Below are positions 15,933 to 23,551 of a stretch of DNA of 28,829 bases, piece by piece. The stretch's first letter is position 1; every line of letters starts with the position of its first letter. Both the position numbers and the translations under genes were made by a program. Origin of the DNA: Flavobacteriales bacterium UBA1937 (GTDB lineage: Bacteria > Bacteroidota > Bacteroidia > Flavobacteriales > Weeksellaceae); NCBI GenBank assembly GCA_002337005.1, contig DDFD01000021.1, forward strand, positions 1 through 28,829. The letters run 5' to 3'. The notes below the pieces were generated by a model, which was given only the letters and a program-made list of their open reading frames with translations, did not search any database and was not told the origin of the DNA.

Positions 15933-16046
15933 TATTTTGTTTTTAGTATTCTATGGTAAGATGAATAAAAAAACAAAAAGTTAAATGCGAAACCTAAAAA
16001 ACTTGAAAATAATATTTAAAACATTGATTATCATTCTATAAAAATA

Positions 16047-16586
16047 TTATTTTATTTTAAACAAGGCATATCGAAACAGGTCTAAATACTTTCCATTTTT
16101 AAGAATTTCTTGCTTAAGCTCAGCTTCGAAAACAAAGCCATTTTTCTCTAAAACTTTACCAGAAGCTGGATTGTGATGAAAGTGTGAGGCATAAATTTTA
16201 TTCAGTTTTAATTCTTCGAAAGCGAAATTTAAGACTTCTTGTAATGCTTCGGAAACATAGCCATTATTCCAAAAAGATTTTCCGAGCCAATAACCAACCT
16301 CGGCCTTGTTGTTACCAATATCTATATGAAGTCCGATTGCACCGATTAATTTCAGGTTTTCTTTCTCTCTAATTCCGAAAATAAAGGCTTCTTTTTTCTT
16401 GAAGCTAAATTCTGCCATTTGAAACCAATAATCTGCATGTTGCTTATGATACGGGAAAGGCAATGTTAAAGTGTTTTCAGAAATTTCTGAGGTAGAATTC
16501 ATCTGAAGAATAACATCTTCTGTATCTTCAACAGTAGGCTGAGAAAGGATAAGTCTGGTTGTAGAAAGTATGGGGAAATTAGTCAT
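16047..16586 (-). CDS. GNAT family N-acetyltransferase (RimJ/RimL-like)
   Basis: Acetyl-CoA-dependent N-acetyltransferase of the RimJ/RimL type, 179 residues, cytosolic. It begins with the typical TTRLILSQPTVEDTEDV segment and contains IGAIGLHIDIGNNKAEVGYWLGKSFWNNGYVSEAL (core strands and the acetyl-CoA loop, about 80-117), then the NPASGKVLEKNGF motif (about 144-156). The substrate (ribosomal protein, antibiotic or other amine) is not predictable. Its ATG overlaps the end of the gamma-carbonic-anhydrase-like gene by 8 nt, so the two form a translationally coupled pair. Confidence 0.9.
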   Translation of the reverse strand: MTNFPILSTTRLILSQPTVEDTEDVILQMNSTSEISENTLTLPFPYHKQHADYWFQMAEFSFKKKEAFIFGIREKENLKLIGAIGLHIDIGNNKAEVGYWLGKSFWNNGYVSEALQEVLNFAFEELKLNKIYASHFHHNPASGKVLEKNGFVFEAELKQEILKNGKYLDLFRYALFKIK

Positions 16587-17100
16587 TATTTTTATACCAA
16601 GAAGAATATTTCACATAATTATTGGCAATTCTATTGATTTCACCTTCCAGCAATTGCTGAGAAACATCTTTTACCTTTTTTGCAGGAACTCCTGCCCAAA
16701 GTTCACCGGCTTTTATGTGCGTTCCTTGTGTTACTACAGCTCCTGCTGCTACAATAGAATTGCTTTCTACCACGCAATCATCCATCACCACAGCACTCAT
16801 CCCAATCAAAACATTATCGTGAATGGTACAACCGTGTACACAAGCGTTATGCCCAATAGAAACATTATTCCCAATATTCAGCGGGAATTTTTCATAAGTA
16901 CAATGAAGCATTACGTTATCTTGAACATTTACTTTATTTCCTAGTTTTATATAATGTACATCTCCTCTAATCACTGCATTATACCAAATGCTACAATCTC
17001 TGCCCATTTCTACATCACCAATGATGACGGCGGTTTCTGCTAAAAAAGTGTTTTCTCCTATTTTGGGAGTTTTTCCTAAAAGTTCTCTTACTAATGCCAT
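16579..17100 (-). CDS. Gamma-carbonic anhydrase family protein (YrdA/PaaY type)
   Basis: Left-handed beta-helix trimeric protein of 173 residues, built of hexapeptide repeats (from AVIIGDVEMGRDCSIWYNAV to SIVAAGAVVTQG). The three zinc-ligand histidines of the family are present (VMLHCT, SIGHNA, CVHGCT), so metal binding is likely. Members of this YrdA/PaaY/CaiE branch are often annotated as transferases; carbonic anhydrase activity varies. First gene of a two-gene unit with the overlapping GNAT gene, and divergent from nifU. Confidence 0.93.
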   Translation of the reverse strand: MALVRELLGKTPKIGENTFLAETAVIIGDVEMGRDCSIWYNAVIRGDVHYIKLGNKVNVQDNVMLHCTYEKFPLNIGNNVSIGHNACVHGCTIHDNVLIGMSAVVMDDCVVESNSIVAAGAVVTQGTHIKAGELWAGVPAKKVKDVSQQLLEGEINRIANNYVKYSSWYKNND

Positions 17101-17204
17101 AATTTTAATTGAAAATTAAAAGTTGAAATTTGAAAATGTTTTTTTAAAATTCAAAAAATAGAGAAAATCTAACATCAATTTCATAAAACCTAAAACCTAA
17201 TCCC

Positions 17205-17212
17205 TATTTTTG
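17205..17212 (+). promoter_or_regulatory. -7 box of the NifU-like gene
   Basis: TATTTTTG followed by TA, a textbook Bacteroidota -7 box, 22 nt before the ATG at 17235. No clear -33 element. The upstream stretch 17101-17160 is A/T low-complexity with repeated TTGAAAATT/AAGTTGAAATTTGAAAAT units. Confidence 0.6.
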
Positions 17213-17234
17213 TACTCTCAAATTTAAGTAAAAA

Positions 17235-18113
17235 ATGCATAAAATAATTATAGAACCTACCGCAAATCCAAATGTTATAAAATTTGTGGCAGATTATACC
17301 TTAATTCCAGGTTCATTAGAGCTTGATAGAACTTCGGATATTTCTGAAATTCCTCTCGCTCAGGAACTTTTTAATTATCCTTTTGTTGCTAAAATTTTTA
17401 TCTCTGCTAATTTTGTAGCGGTTGCCAAAGAAGACCACGTAGAATGGGAATACATAGCAGCTAGTCTTAAAAATGTAATCGAGGACGAACTTTTGGCAAA
17501 TCCTAGAATTTACAGACAAAAGCCTCAACAGAGATACGAAATTTTCGCAGAAATGACTCCGAATCCTGCTGTGATGAAATTCGGCGGAAACAGACTTTTA
17601 TTAGATGGTTTTGTGGAAGTAAAATCTAAAGAAGAAGCGGATGAAGTTCCATTGGCAAAAGCGCTTTATGATGAATTCAAATTTGTGAAAGAAGTTTTTG
17701 TTTCAGAAAATTTTGTTGCTGTAACCAAAGATGATTCTGTGCAATGGCACGAAGTGATGGTTTTGGTAAGAAATGTAGTGGCAGAATTTTTACAAACTGG
17801 GAATGCCATTACCAATAAAGCTCCACAAAAACACGAAAATCCTGTAGAGCAAATCATTAACAGAGATTACACCGATGATGAACAAAAAATTTCGGATATT
17901 TTAACAGAATATGTTTCGCCAGCAGTAGAAAATGATGGCGGAAAAATCTCACTTTTAGAGTACGATGCAGATAATAAAACTGCAAAAATGCTCTTGCAAG
18001 GAGCTTGCAGCGGTTGCCCAAGTTCTACCGCAACTTTAAAAGGAGGAATAGAACAAGTGCTAAGAAATTTCTTACCAGATTTGGTAGAAAAAGTAGAGGC
18101 TGTAAATGGATAA
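17235..18113 (+). CDS. NifU family Fe-S cluster scaffold with duplicated Nfu N-domain
   Basis: Iron-sulfur cluster scaffold or carrier, 292 residues, cytosolic. It has two tandem Nfu N-terminal domains (about residues 1-92 and 97-190); both show the same pattern (PNPxVxKF, then LF/LYxxxFVxxVFVSxNFVAV). The second is followed by a Gln/Asn-rich linker and the catalytic NifU C-domain (about 205-292) with the cluster-binding GACSGCPSS (Cys258, Cys261). Most Nfu proteins carry one N-domain. It lies directly upstream of ferrochelatase on the same strand, so iron cofactor supply is a plausible common theme, though each may have its own promoter. Confidence 0.93.
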   Translation: MHKIIIEPTANPNVIKFVADYTLIPGSLELDRTSDISEIPLAQELFNYPFVAKIFISANFVAVAKEDHVEWEYIAASLKNVIEDELLANPRIYRQKPQQRYEIFAEMTPNPAVMKFGGNRLLLDGFVEVKSKEEADEVPLAKALYDEFKFVKEVFVSENFVAVTKDDSVQWHEVMVLVRNVVAEFLQTGNAITNKAPQKHENPVEQIINRDYTDDEQKISDILTEYVSPAVENDGGKISLLEYDADNKTAKMLLQGACSGCPSSTATLKGGIEQVLRNFLPDLVEKVEAVNG

Positions 18114-18189
18114 TTAGTTTTTAGTTGATTGTTGTCAGTTAATCGTATTTACGCTGATAGCTTTCGATAATATTAAAAAAAACAAAATT

Positions 18190-19233
18190 TTGAATACCTA
18201 CAACCAACAACCAACAACCAATAACCAAAAAAAAGGAATACTTCTTGTAAATCTTGGTTCGCCGAAATCTACAAAAGTTGAAGATGTAAAAGAATATCTT
18301 GATGAATTCTTGATGGATGAACGTGTGATAGATTACCGTTGGTTTTTTAGAGCACTTTTGGTAAAAGGAATTATTTTGAAAACCCGTCCCAAGAAATCTG
18401 CGGCAGCTTATGAAACCGTTTGGACGGAGGAAGGCTCACCACTGATTGTCATTACCAAACAAATTCAACAAAAATTACAAAAATTAGTAGATATTCCTGT
18501 AGAAATTGGGATGAGGTATGCTGAACCAAGCATAGAAACTGGCATTAGAAGCTTGGTAGAAAAAGGTGTGGAAGAAATTGTACTTTTCCCGCTTTATCCT
18601 CAATATGCAATGAGTACTACTGAAACGGTGGTGGAAAAAGCGAAGGAAGTTCAGGCTAAATTCTTCCCAAATGTTAAAATTAATTATATAAAACCTTTTT
18701 ACAATAGAGATATTTATATCAATTGTTTAGCAGAAAGCATCAAAGAAAAATTGCCTGATAATTTTGACTTATTGCAGTTTTCATATCATGGTGTTCCAGA
18801 AAGACACATTTACAAAACAGACCCTACCAAAACCTGTAAAATAGGTGATTGTTGTTTCAAAGAAGATCATCCGTCGCATCAATATTGTTACAGACATCAA
18901 TGCCTTAAAACTACAGAATTGGTGAAACAAAAACTAGGTTTAGAAGATAATCAAGTGAAATCTACCTTCCAATCTAGATTAGGAAAAGACAAATGGATAG
19001 AGCCTTATACAGACGAAACGCTAGAAAATTTACCTAAAAATGGAGTTAAGAATTTGGCAATTGTTTGTCCAGCTTTTGTGAGTGATTGTTTAGAAACTTT
19101 AGAAGAAATTTCGGTAGAAGGAAAAGAAGAGTTTTTACACGCAGGTGGAGAAAAATTCCACTATATTCCTTGTCTTAATGATGAAGACAGATGGATAAAA
19201 GTGGTAAAACAGCTTTGCGAAGAAGAATTATAA
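18190..19233 (+). CDS. hemH: Ferrochelatase, non-ATG start
   Basis: Inserts Fe2+ into protoporphyrin IX, the last step of protoheme synthesis. Conserved features: GILLVNLGSP at the start of the domain (16-25), EEIVLFPLYPQYAMSTTET (128-146), the active-site His200 in FSYHGVPERH, TFQSRLGKDKWIEPYT (259-274) and SDCLETLEEI (298-307). No ATG exists in frame before residue 108; the frame is open from 18118, and TTG at 18190 is the only ordinary start, giving 347 residues. The first ~13 residues are encoded by an ACCAACA low-complexity repeat, so the exact N-terminus is uncertain. An unusual cluster of five Cys (216, 221, 222, 233, 238) follows the active site. Confidence 0.93.
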   Translation: MNTYNQQPTTNNQKKGILLVNLGSPKSTKVEDVKEYLDEFLMDERVIDYRWFFRALLVKGIILKTRPKKSAAAYETVWTEEGSPLIVITKQIQQKLQKLVDIPVEIGMRYAEPSIETGIRSLVEKGVEEIVLFPLYPQYAMSTTETVVEKAKEVQAKFFPNVKINYIKPFYNRDIYINCLAESIKEKLPDNFDLLQFSYHGVPERHIYKTDPTKTCKIGDCCFKEDHPSHQYCYRHQCLKTTELVKQKLGLEDNQVKSTFQSRLGKDKWIEPYTDETLENLPKNGVKNLAIVCPAFVSDCLETLEEISVEGKEEFLHAGGEKFHYIPCLNDEDRWIKVVKQLCEEEL

Positions 19234-19238
19234 TATAA

Positions 19239-19268
19239 AAAGGCGTACAAAAAATTCTGTACGCCTTT
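19239..19268. terminator. Bidirectional terminator between hemH and the M4 protease
   Basis: AAAGGCGTACA (19239-19249) / TGTACGCCTTT (19258-19268), 11-bp perfect stem with an 8-nt loop. The T-run is better on the minus strand (CCTTTTTATATT), so it serves the protease mRNA at least as well as hemH. Confidence 0.85.
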
Positions 19269-19295
19269 ATTGTTCAATATATTAAAGATGTTTGT

Positions 19296-21242
19296 TTATT
19301 TTTTGATAAACGATCCTGCTTTTTCTCCATTTACAATCACTAGGTAGACACCAGATTGTGCAGAAGCAGGAATTGCAATTTCCATTCTATTAGCTCCTTC
19401 TACAGCTCTAGCAGATTTTACAGCAATTTTTTTACCAGTTACACTAATCAACTCAATGTTTTTAACATCAGACAATTTACTGTCAAAATTAACTTGTACT
19501 AAATCATTAGTGGCAGCAACTTTGTAGGTTGTAACAGCAGTAGGAATTGTAACAGCAGCAGCTGGTGCGGTTCCACCTCCTACACCTACAGCATCCCATG
19601 CATTGGTGGTTTGGGTAACTTCTGCACTTGTTGCTCCATATAAATCTGCCGCAGCTTGAAGTGAATAGGTTCTTGCATTAGCATATGTAGAAGAGGATGT
19701 AAGATAAGTGGTAAGAGTTCTATATGCAATTTGTGCTGCTTTATCTAATCCTAATCCTGTAACATTATATACAAAACCTTTATCATTGGTTCCAGAACCT
19801 CCATTTACTAATAAATAATACCAGAAGTTAAGAACACCAGAATTGGTATGAACTCCACAATAATCATTAGTAGATGACGGTGTGCAGTTGGTTGTTTTCC
19901 AATAAGTCCCTTGGTAAGTGTCTGGTTGACTGTATGCATTAGGATTTGCCATATCTCTAATTACATAGTTGAAATCTTCGCCTAATTTCCAAGAGGCTTT
20001 AGAAGGCCTTGCCCAAAATTCAATAGAATTTCCAAAAATATCTGAAAAGCCTTCGTTTAATGCGCCGGATTCTTTTTGATATGCTAGATTTGCTGATTTT
20101 TCTGTTAATCCGTGAGTAATTTCGTGTCCACAAACATCCAATGCAGTAAGGGGTTTGTTGCCGTTTGTAGAGCTTCCGTCTCCATAGGTCATTCTAGAAC
20201 CGTCCCAGAATGCATTAAAATAACTTCTAGAATAATGCACATAAGATTTGATAGCAAAATTATTATTATCAATACTTTTTCTACCAAATTTAGTCCAGTA
20301 AAAATCTACCGTTTTTTCTGCTCCCCAATGTGCATCTGTCGCGTATTGGTCAAGACTTGTATTTACATTATTCCAAGTATTATCAGTATCTGTAAAATCT
20401 ACTGCTTTGGCATAGCTAGTTCCTTTTTTTAAATTGTATGTCTCTACCGCAGTTCCTCCCGCTCTTCCTGTTTCTCTGAGTCTATAAGATGTAGTACTTA
20501 CTTGGTCTGTGGTTATAGTCTGTGTACCGCTATATCCTGTAACTGCTGAACCTGTAGAATTAGTTTCGTGGATTAAAGCATTAGCGCCTAGAATCGCACC
20601 GTTTTTAGCATCTACAAAAATCTCTTGCTTACTAAGTGGTTCTGCAGCGTAAACCACAAATTTATATGCTAGTTTAATTTTTTTACTATCTGGATTATCT
20701 GGATCAGAATAGTAAACTAGTTTTCCTTTAGGATAGTAAGTAGCGTTTTTGTCATTGGTTTCATTTTTTAAAAAAGCTTCTTCGTCTGCATCTTGCCACT
20801 TATAAGCAGAAGCTCCTACATAGGAAAGTGCAGAACTTAGAGCGTTCGCTTCAGAAATCGCAGCTTTTCTTTCGTTAGCGGAAGATGCTGGTGCTTTTTT
20901 GAACCATTCTCCATTCTGGCTAATTACTTTATTGTTTTTAACCAAAACATTCATTACCCCATATTCTACAGGAATGCCATCAATAGTCTGTTGAAATCTA
21001 TGATTTTCAAAACCTAAAGCATCTTTTTCTACTTTTAATTTGTTTCCCGAAACTTCAACCATTGTTTTGGTTGCTTCATCAAAAGCAGTCGGTTTTCCTT
21101 TAAATTCAGGAGCTTTGGAGGCGTCAAATCTTACGTGTTGAGCAAACATGTCAACTTTACCAGATACTAACTTAGCAGGGTTTTGCCCATAAGCAAAAGA
21201 GGCAGCAAAAAGGCTTGCCGCGAGAGTAAATTTAATTTTCAT
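19296..21242 (-). CDS. Secreted M4 (thermolysin-like) metalloprotease with T9SS sorting tail
   Basis: Zinc endopeptidase exported by the Sec system and then the type IX secretion system. ATG 21242 is preferred over 21266 because it starts directly at the signal peptide (KFTLAASLFAASFAYGQ); this gives 648 residues. An N-terminal propeptide (FTP/PepSY-type, about 25-215) precedes the M4 catalytic domain. HEITH supplies zinc ligands His373 and His377, and ALNEGFSD supplies Glu397, exactly 24 residues after the first His as in thermolysin; the downstream CGVHTNSG corresponds to the catalytic His region. The last ~75 residues are a beta-sandwich T9SS type A sorting domain ending in GEKAGSFIKK. Monocistronic. 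Confidence 0.95.
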   Translation of the reverse strand: MKIKFTLAASLFAASFAYGQNPAKLVSGKVDMFAQHVRFDASKAPEFKGKPTAFDEATKTMVEVSGNKLKVEKDALGFENHRFQQTIDGIPVEYGVMNVLVKNNKVISQNGEWFKKAPASSANERKAAISEANALSSALSYVGASAYKWQDADEEAFLKNETNDKNATYYPKGKLVYYSDPDNPDSKKIKLAYKFVVYAAEPLSKQEIFVDAKNGAILGANALIHETNSTGSAVTGYSGTQTITTDQVSTTSYRLRETGRAGGTAVETYNLKKGTSYAKAVDFTDTDNTWNNVNTSLDQYATDAHWGAEKTVDFYWTKFGRKSIDNNNFAIKSYVHYSRSYFNAFWDGSRMTYGDGSSTNGNKPLTALDVCGHEITHGLTEKSANLAYQKESGALNEGFSDIFGNSIEFWARPSKASWKLGEDFNYVIRDMANPNAYSQPDTYQGTYWKTTNCTPSSTNDYCGVHTNSGVLNFWYYLLVNGGSGTNDKGFVYNVTGLGLDKAAQIAYRTLTTYLTSSSTYANARTYSLQAAADLYGATSAEVTQTTNAWDAVGVGGGTAPAAAVTIPTAVTTYKVAATNDLVQVNFDSKLSDVKNIELISVTGKKIAVKSARAVEGANRMEIAIPASAQSGVYLVIVNGEKAGSFIKK

Positions 21243-21435
21243 AAAAACTATTTTTTTAATTAACAATACGAATATAGAAATTATTTTTATACAATGATAA
21301 AAAAAAATAAGAAAATTTCAAGAATCATAGTAAAATGTTAATAATTTGATTATTTGTGAATTGTAAATAAAACAAAATCAATTGATTATTTTAAACTAAT
21401 ATTTAAGGTTTTGTTTTATAGGGTTCCATAAAATA

Positions 21436-21477
21436 AAAAAATCAGCAACTATAATGTGAAATAATTACTGATTTTTT
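21436..21477 (-). terminator. Terminator of the T9SS plug gene
   Basis: AAAAAATCAG (21436-21445) and CTGATTTTTT (21468-21477) form a 10-bp stem with a 22-nt loop; on the minus strand it is followed by a T-rich run (TATTTTATGG). It lies 23 nt after the stop of the gene at 21501. Confidence 0.65.
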
Positions 21478-21500
21478 ATTTTGATTGTATATTTAATAAA

Positions 21501-22709
21501 TCATCTGTTTCTTCTTGTTTCTCCGTAACCTACCAATCCGTCATAATTTTTACCAAAGGCTGTATAGTAAATAAAAGCTTGATACAAATTTTCAGTTTGC
21601 CAAAAACTGCCATTGATTTCTCCGAAATTGAGATTTCCTGAGAAGTCTTTTGTGGCTAAAATATAATTGTAAAACCCTTGTTTCAGATAGATTTTAGCAA
21701 TATATTTTTTAGATTGTTCATCATAATTCATTCTACTTTCTTCGGAAGGAGTATAATCATTAAAAGCTCCTAATACATATAATTCTTTATCCATTTTATC
21801 AGAATCTAAGGCGAAATAAACCCAAGAATAATCTGCTTCGGTATCTGCATTTCTTTCTATTCCTAAATCGTTTCTTCTGAAGTAAAAAGCGCCATTTACG
21901 TCTGGTTGATATTGATAATTAAGAGGATACGCCCAAACTGGATGCAAATAAGTTTGGTTGCCTTCATCTGTATTTTCTACCGCAGCAACCGTGTCAAAAG
22001 CCTGATTGATGATTTTATTGTCAAAATAATAAAACTCATTATTTCCTGGGAAAACTAAATCTAACTGCTGGAAAAGCAATTTATTCCCCATCATAGAATT
22101 AGATTTTATATTAAAAACACCCATATTAAAATTATTATTCTGAATCACATTCAGACTGATAGAAGCAATATTAGAAGAGAGGTTAGTTTGATTAGAAACT
22201 GCGGCTATTTCTACTCTTTGGTTAAGATTTGGTTTTCTTACATCCTCGAATCTAGATATATTAATTCCTACATTTACCCCATCTTCTACTACACAAAACC
22301 TCTTTTTGAAAAGTGGTTTAGACGCAGAATCTAGATAAACAATTAATTCATAATTTCCTGAGATTTTTGGTTGAATTTTATCATTCGGGAAATTAAGGGT
22401 GTAGTGTGTGTATTTTTGTTTGGTATTAAAAGAATATTGGTAATCTTGAATCAAACCATTGAGATTTCCTTTGGCAAATTCAGTGAAAAATAAACCATCA
22501 TCTTGCCAGTTCCGATCATAATGTTTAATTGTATATTTATAAACGGTACTGCTGTTGCTAAGATCATCAAAATTAAGAATCAACTGCTCACCAAATTTTA
22601 TGACTGGAGTTTCATCATTAGTCTGAGGATTAAAAAGCTGCACACTTCTAATTTTCTGCCCAGAAAACAAAAACGGAACTAACAAAAAAAGGAATCTTAT
22701 ATATTTCAT
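21501..22709 (-). CDS. DUF5103 / type IX secretion plug protein
   Basis: 402-residue exported beta-rich protein with a signal peptide (residues 1-17, ending FLFSG). The opening RSVQLFNPQTNDETPVIKFGEQLILNFDDL, the central YHLYPLNYQ-like segment (YLHPVWAYPLNYQYQPDVNGAFYFRR in pieces) and the C-terminal GFYNYILAT are typical of DUF5103. That family includes the 'Plug' protein that closes the periplasmic opening of the SprA translocon in the flavobacterial type IX secretion system. It fits two T9SS cargo proteins in the same window, though assembly genes are usually scattered. Divergent from the MBL-fold gene. Confidence 0.85.
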   Translation of the reverse strand: MKYIRFLFLLVPFLFSGQKIRSVQLFNPQTNDETPVIKFGEQLILNFDDLSNSSTVYKYTIKHYDRNWQDDGLFFTEFAKGNLNGLIQDYQYSFNTKQKYTHYTLNFPNDKIQPKISGNYELIVYLDSASKPLFKKRFCVVEDGVNVGINISRFEDVRKPNLNQRVEIAAVSNQTNLSSNIASISLNVIQNNNFNMGVFNIKSNSMMGNKLLFQQLDLVFPGNNEFYYFDNKIINQAFDTVAAVENTDEGNQTYLHPVWAYPLNYQYQPDVNGAFYFRRNDLGIERNADTEADYSWVYFALDSDKMDKELYVLGAFNDYTPSEESRMNYDEQSKKYIAKIYLKQGFYNYILATKDFSGNLNFGEINGSFWQTENLYQAFIYYTAFGKNYDGLVGYGETRRNR

Positions 22710-22767
22710 CTTACGAAGATAACGAAAATCAAGCCAAAATATTGAAATTAAAAACTTTAAAAATTAT

Positions 22768-22775
22768 TAAATTTG
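22768..22775 (+). promoter_or_regulatory. -7 box of the MBL-fold hydrolase gene
   Basis: TAAATTTG, a perfect TAnnTTTG, 31 nt before the ATG at 22807. An ATTG lies 23 nt further upstream, a little too far for a standard -33 element. Confidence 0.5.
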
Positions 22776-22806
22776 AAGTCTTTAAATGTAACTAAAATCT
22801 CTAAAA

Positions 22807-23442
22807 ATGCTCAATATTCAGATTTTTTCCTTCAATCCTTTTTCAGAAAACACTTATTTAGTCTTTAATGAAAACAAAAAAGGTTTTATTATAGATCCAG
22901 GAAACTGGAACGAAAAGGAAACAGTAATTTTACAAAAATTTATAGAAGATAAGGGAATTTCTATTCAAAATATTCTTCTTACACACGCACACATAGATCA
23001 CGTTTTAGGCTTGCAATGGGCTTTTGATATTTACAATGTGTCTGTTAAAATGCATCAAGAAGAAAAAGAAATACTAGACAGGAATCCTATGTCTGCCAGA
23101 AATTATGGTTTTGATTTTAAACCATTCTTCGGAGAAATAGAATTTTTAAATGAAGGAGATTCGTTGTTTTTAGACGAAGACGAATTGAAAGTCCTTTTTG
23201 TACCTGGGCATTCACCAGGAAGTATCGCTTTTTACAATAATGCACAAAATTTTGTAATTTCGGGTGATGCACTTTTTCAAGGAAGCATTGGTAGAACAGA
23301 TTTATATAGAGGTAACCACACGCAATTGTTAGAAAGCATCAGAACTCAACTTTTTACTTTGCCAGAAGAAACCAAAGTGTATAGCGGACACGGAAATGCT
23401 ACCCAAATTGGTTTCGAGAAAAACCACAATCCTTTCTTTTAA
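22807..23442 (+). CDS. MBL-fold metallo-hydrolase (glyoxalase II-like)
   Basis: Metallo-beta-lactamase-fold hydrolase of 211 residues without a signal peptide. The complete binuclear metal site is visible: THAHIDH (His60, His62, Asp64, His65), His135 in VPGHSPGS, Asp154 in SGDALFQGSIGRTDL, and His195 in VYSGHG. This is the small glyoxalase II-like/YcbL type, which hydrolyses thioesters such as S-lactoylglutathione, although flavobacteria generally lack glutathione and the true substrate is unknown. Monocistronic between divergent and independent promoters. Confidence 0.93.
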   Translation: MLNIQIFSFNPFSENTYLVFNENKKGFIIDPGNWNEKETVILQKFIEDKGISIQNILLTHAHIDHVLGLQWAFDIYNVSVKMHQEEKEILDRNPMSARNYGFDFKPFFGEIEFLNEGDSLFLDEDELKVLFVPGHSPGSIAFYNNAQNFVISGDALFQGSIGRTDLYRGNHTQLLESIRTQLFTLPEETKVYSGHGNATQIGFEKNHNPFF

Positions 23443-23514
23443 TGAAAAATAATTTAAGGGTGTATCCTGAATATGTCTAAACATATGGATGCAATCAATT
23501 TTTTTGATTTTTTT

Positions 23515-23522
23515 TATATTTG
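23515..23522 (+). promoter_or_regulatory. -7 box of the thioredoxin/DUF4215 gene
   Basis: TATATTTG matches TAnnTTTG and lies 29 nt before the ATG at 23552, which supports that start over the in-frame ATG at 23489, upstream of the promoter. Confidence 0.55.
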
Positions 23523-23551
23523 TAGAATATAAAAAAAAAGTAATAATAATT

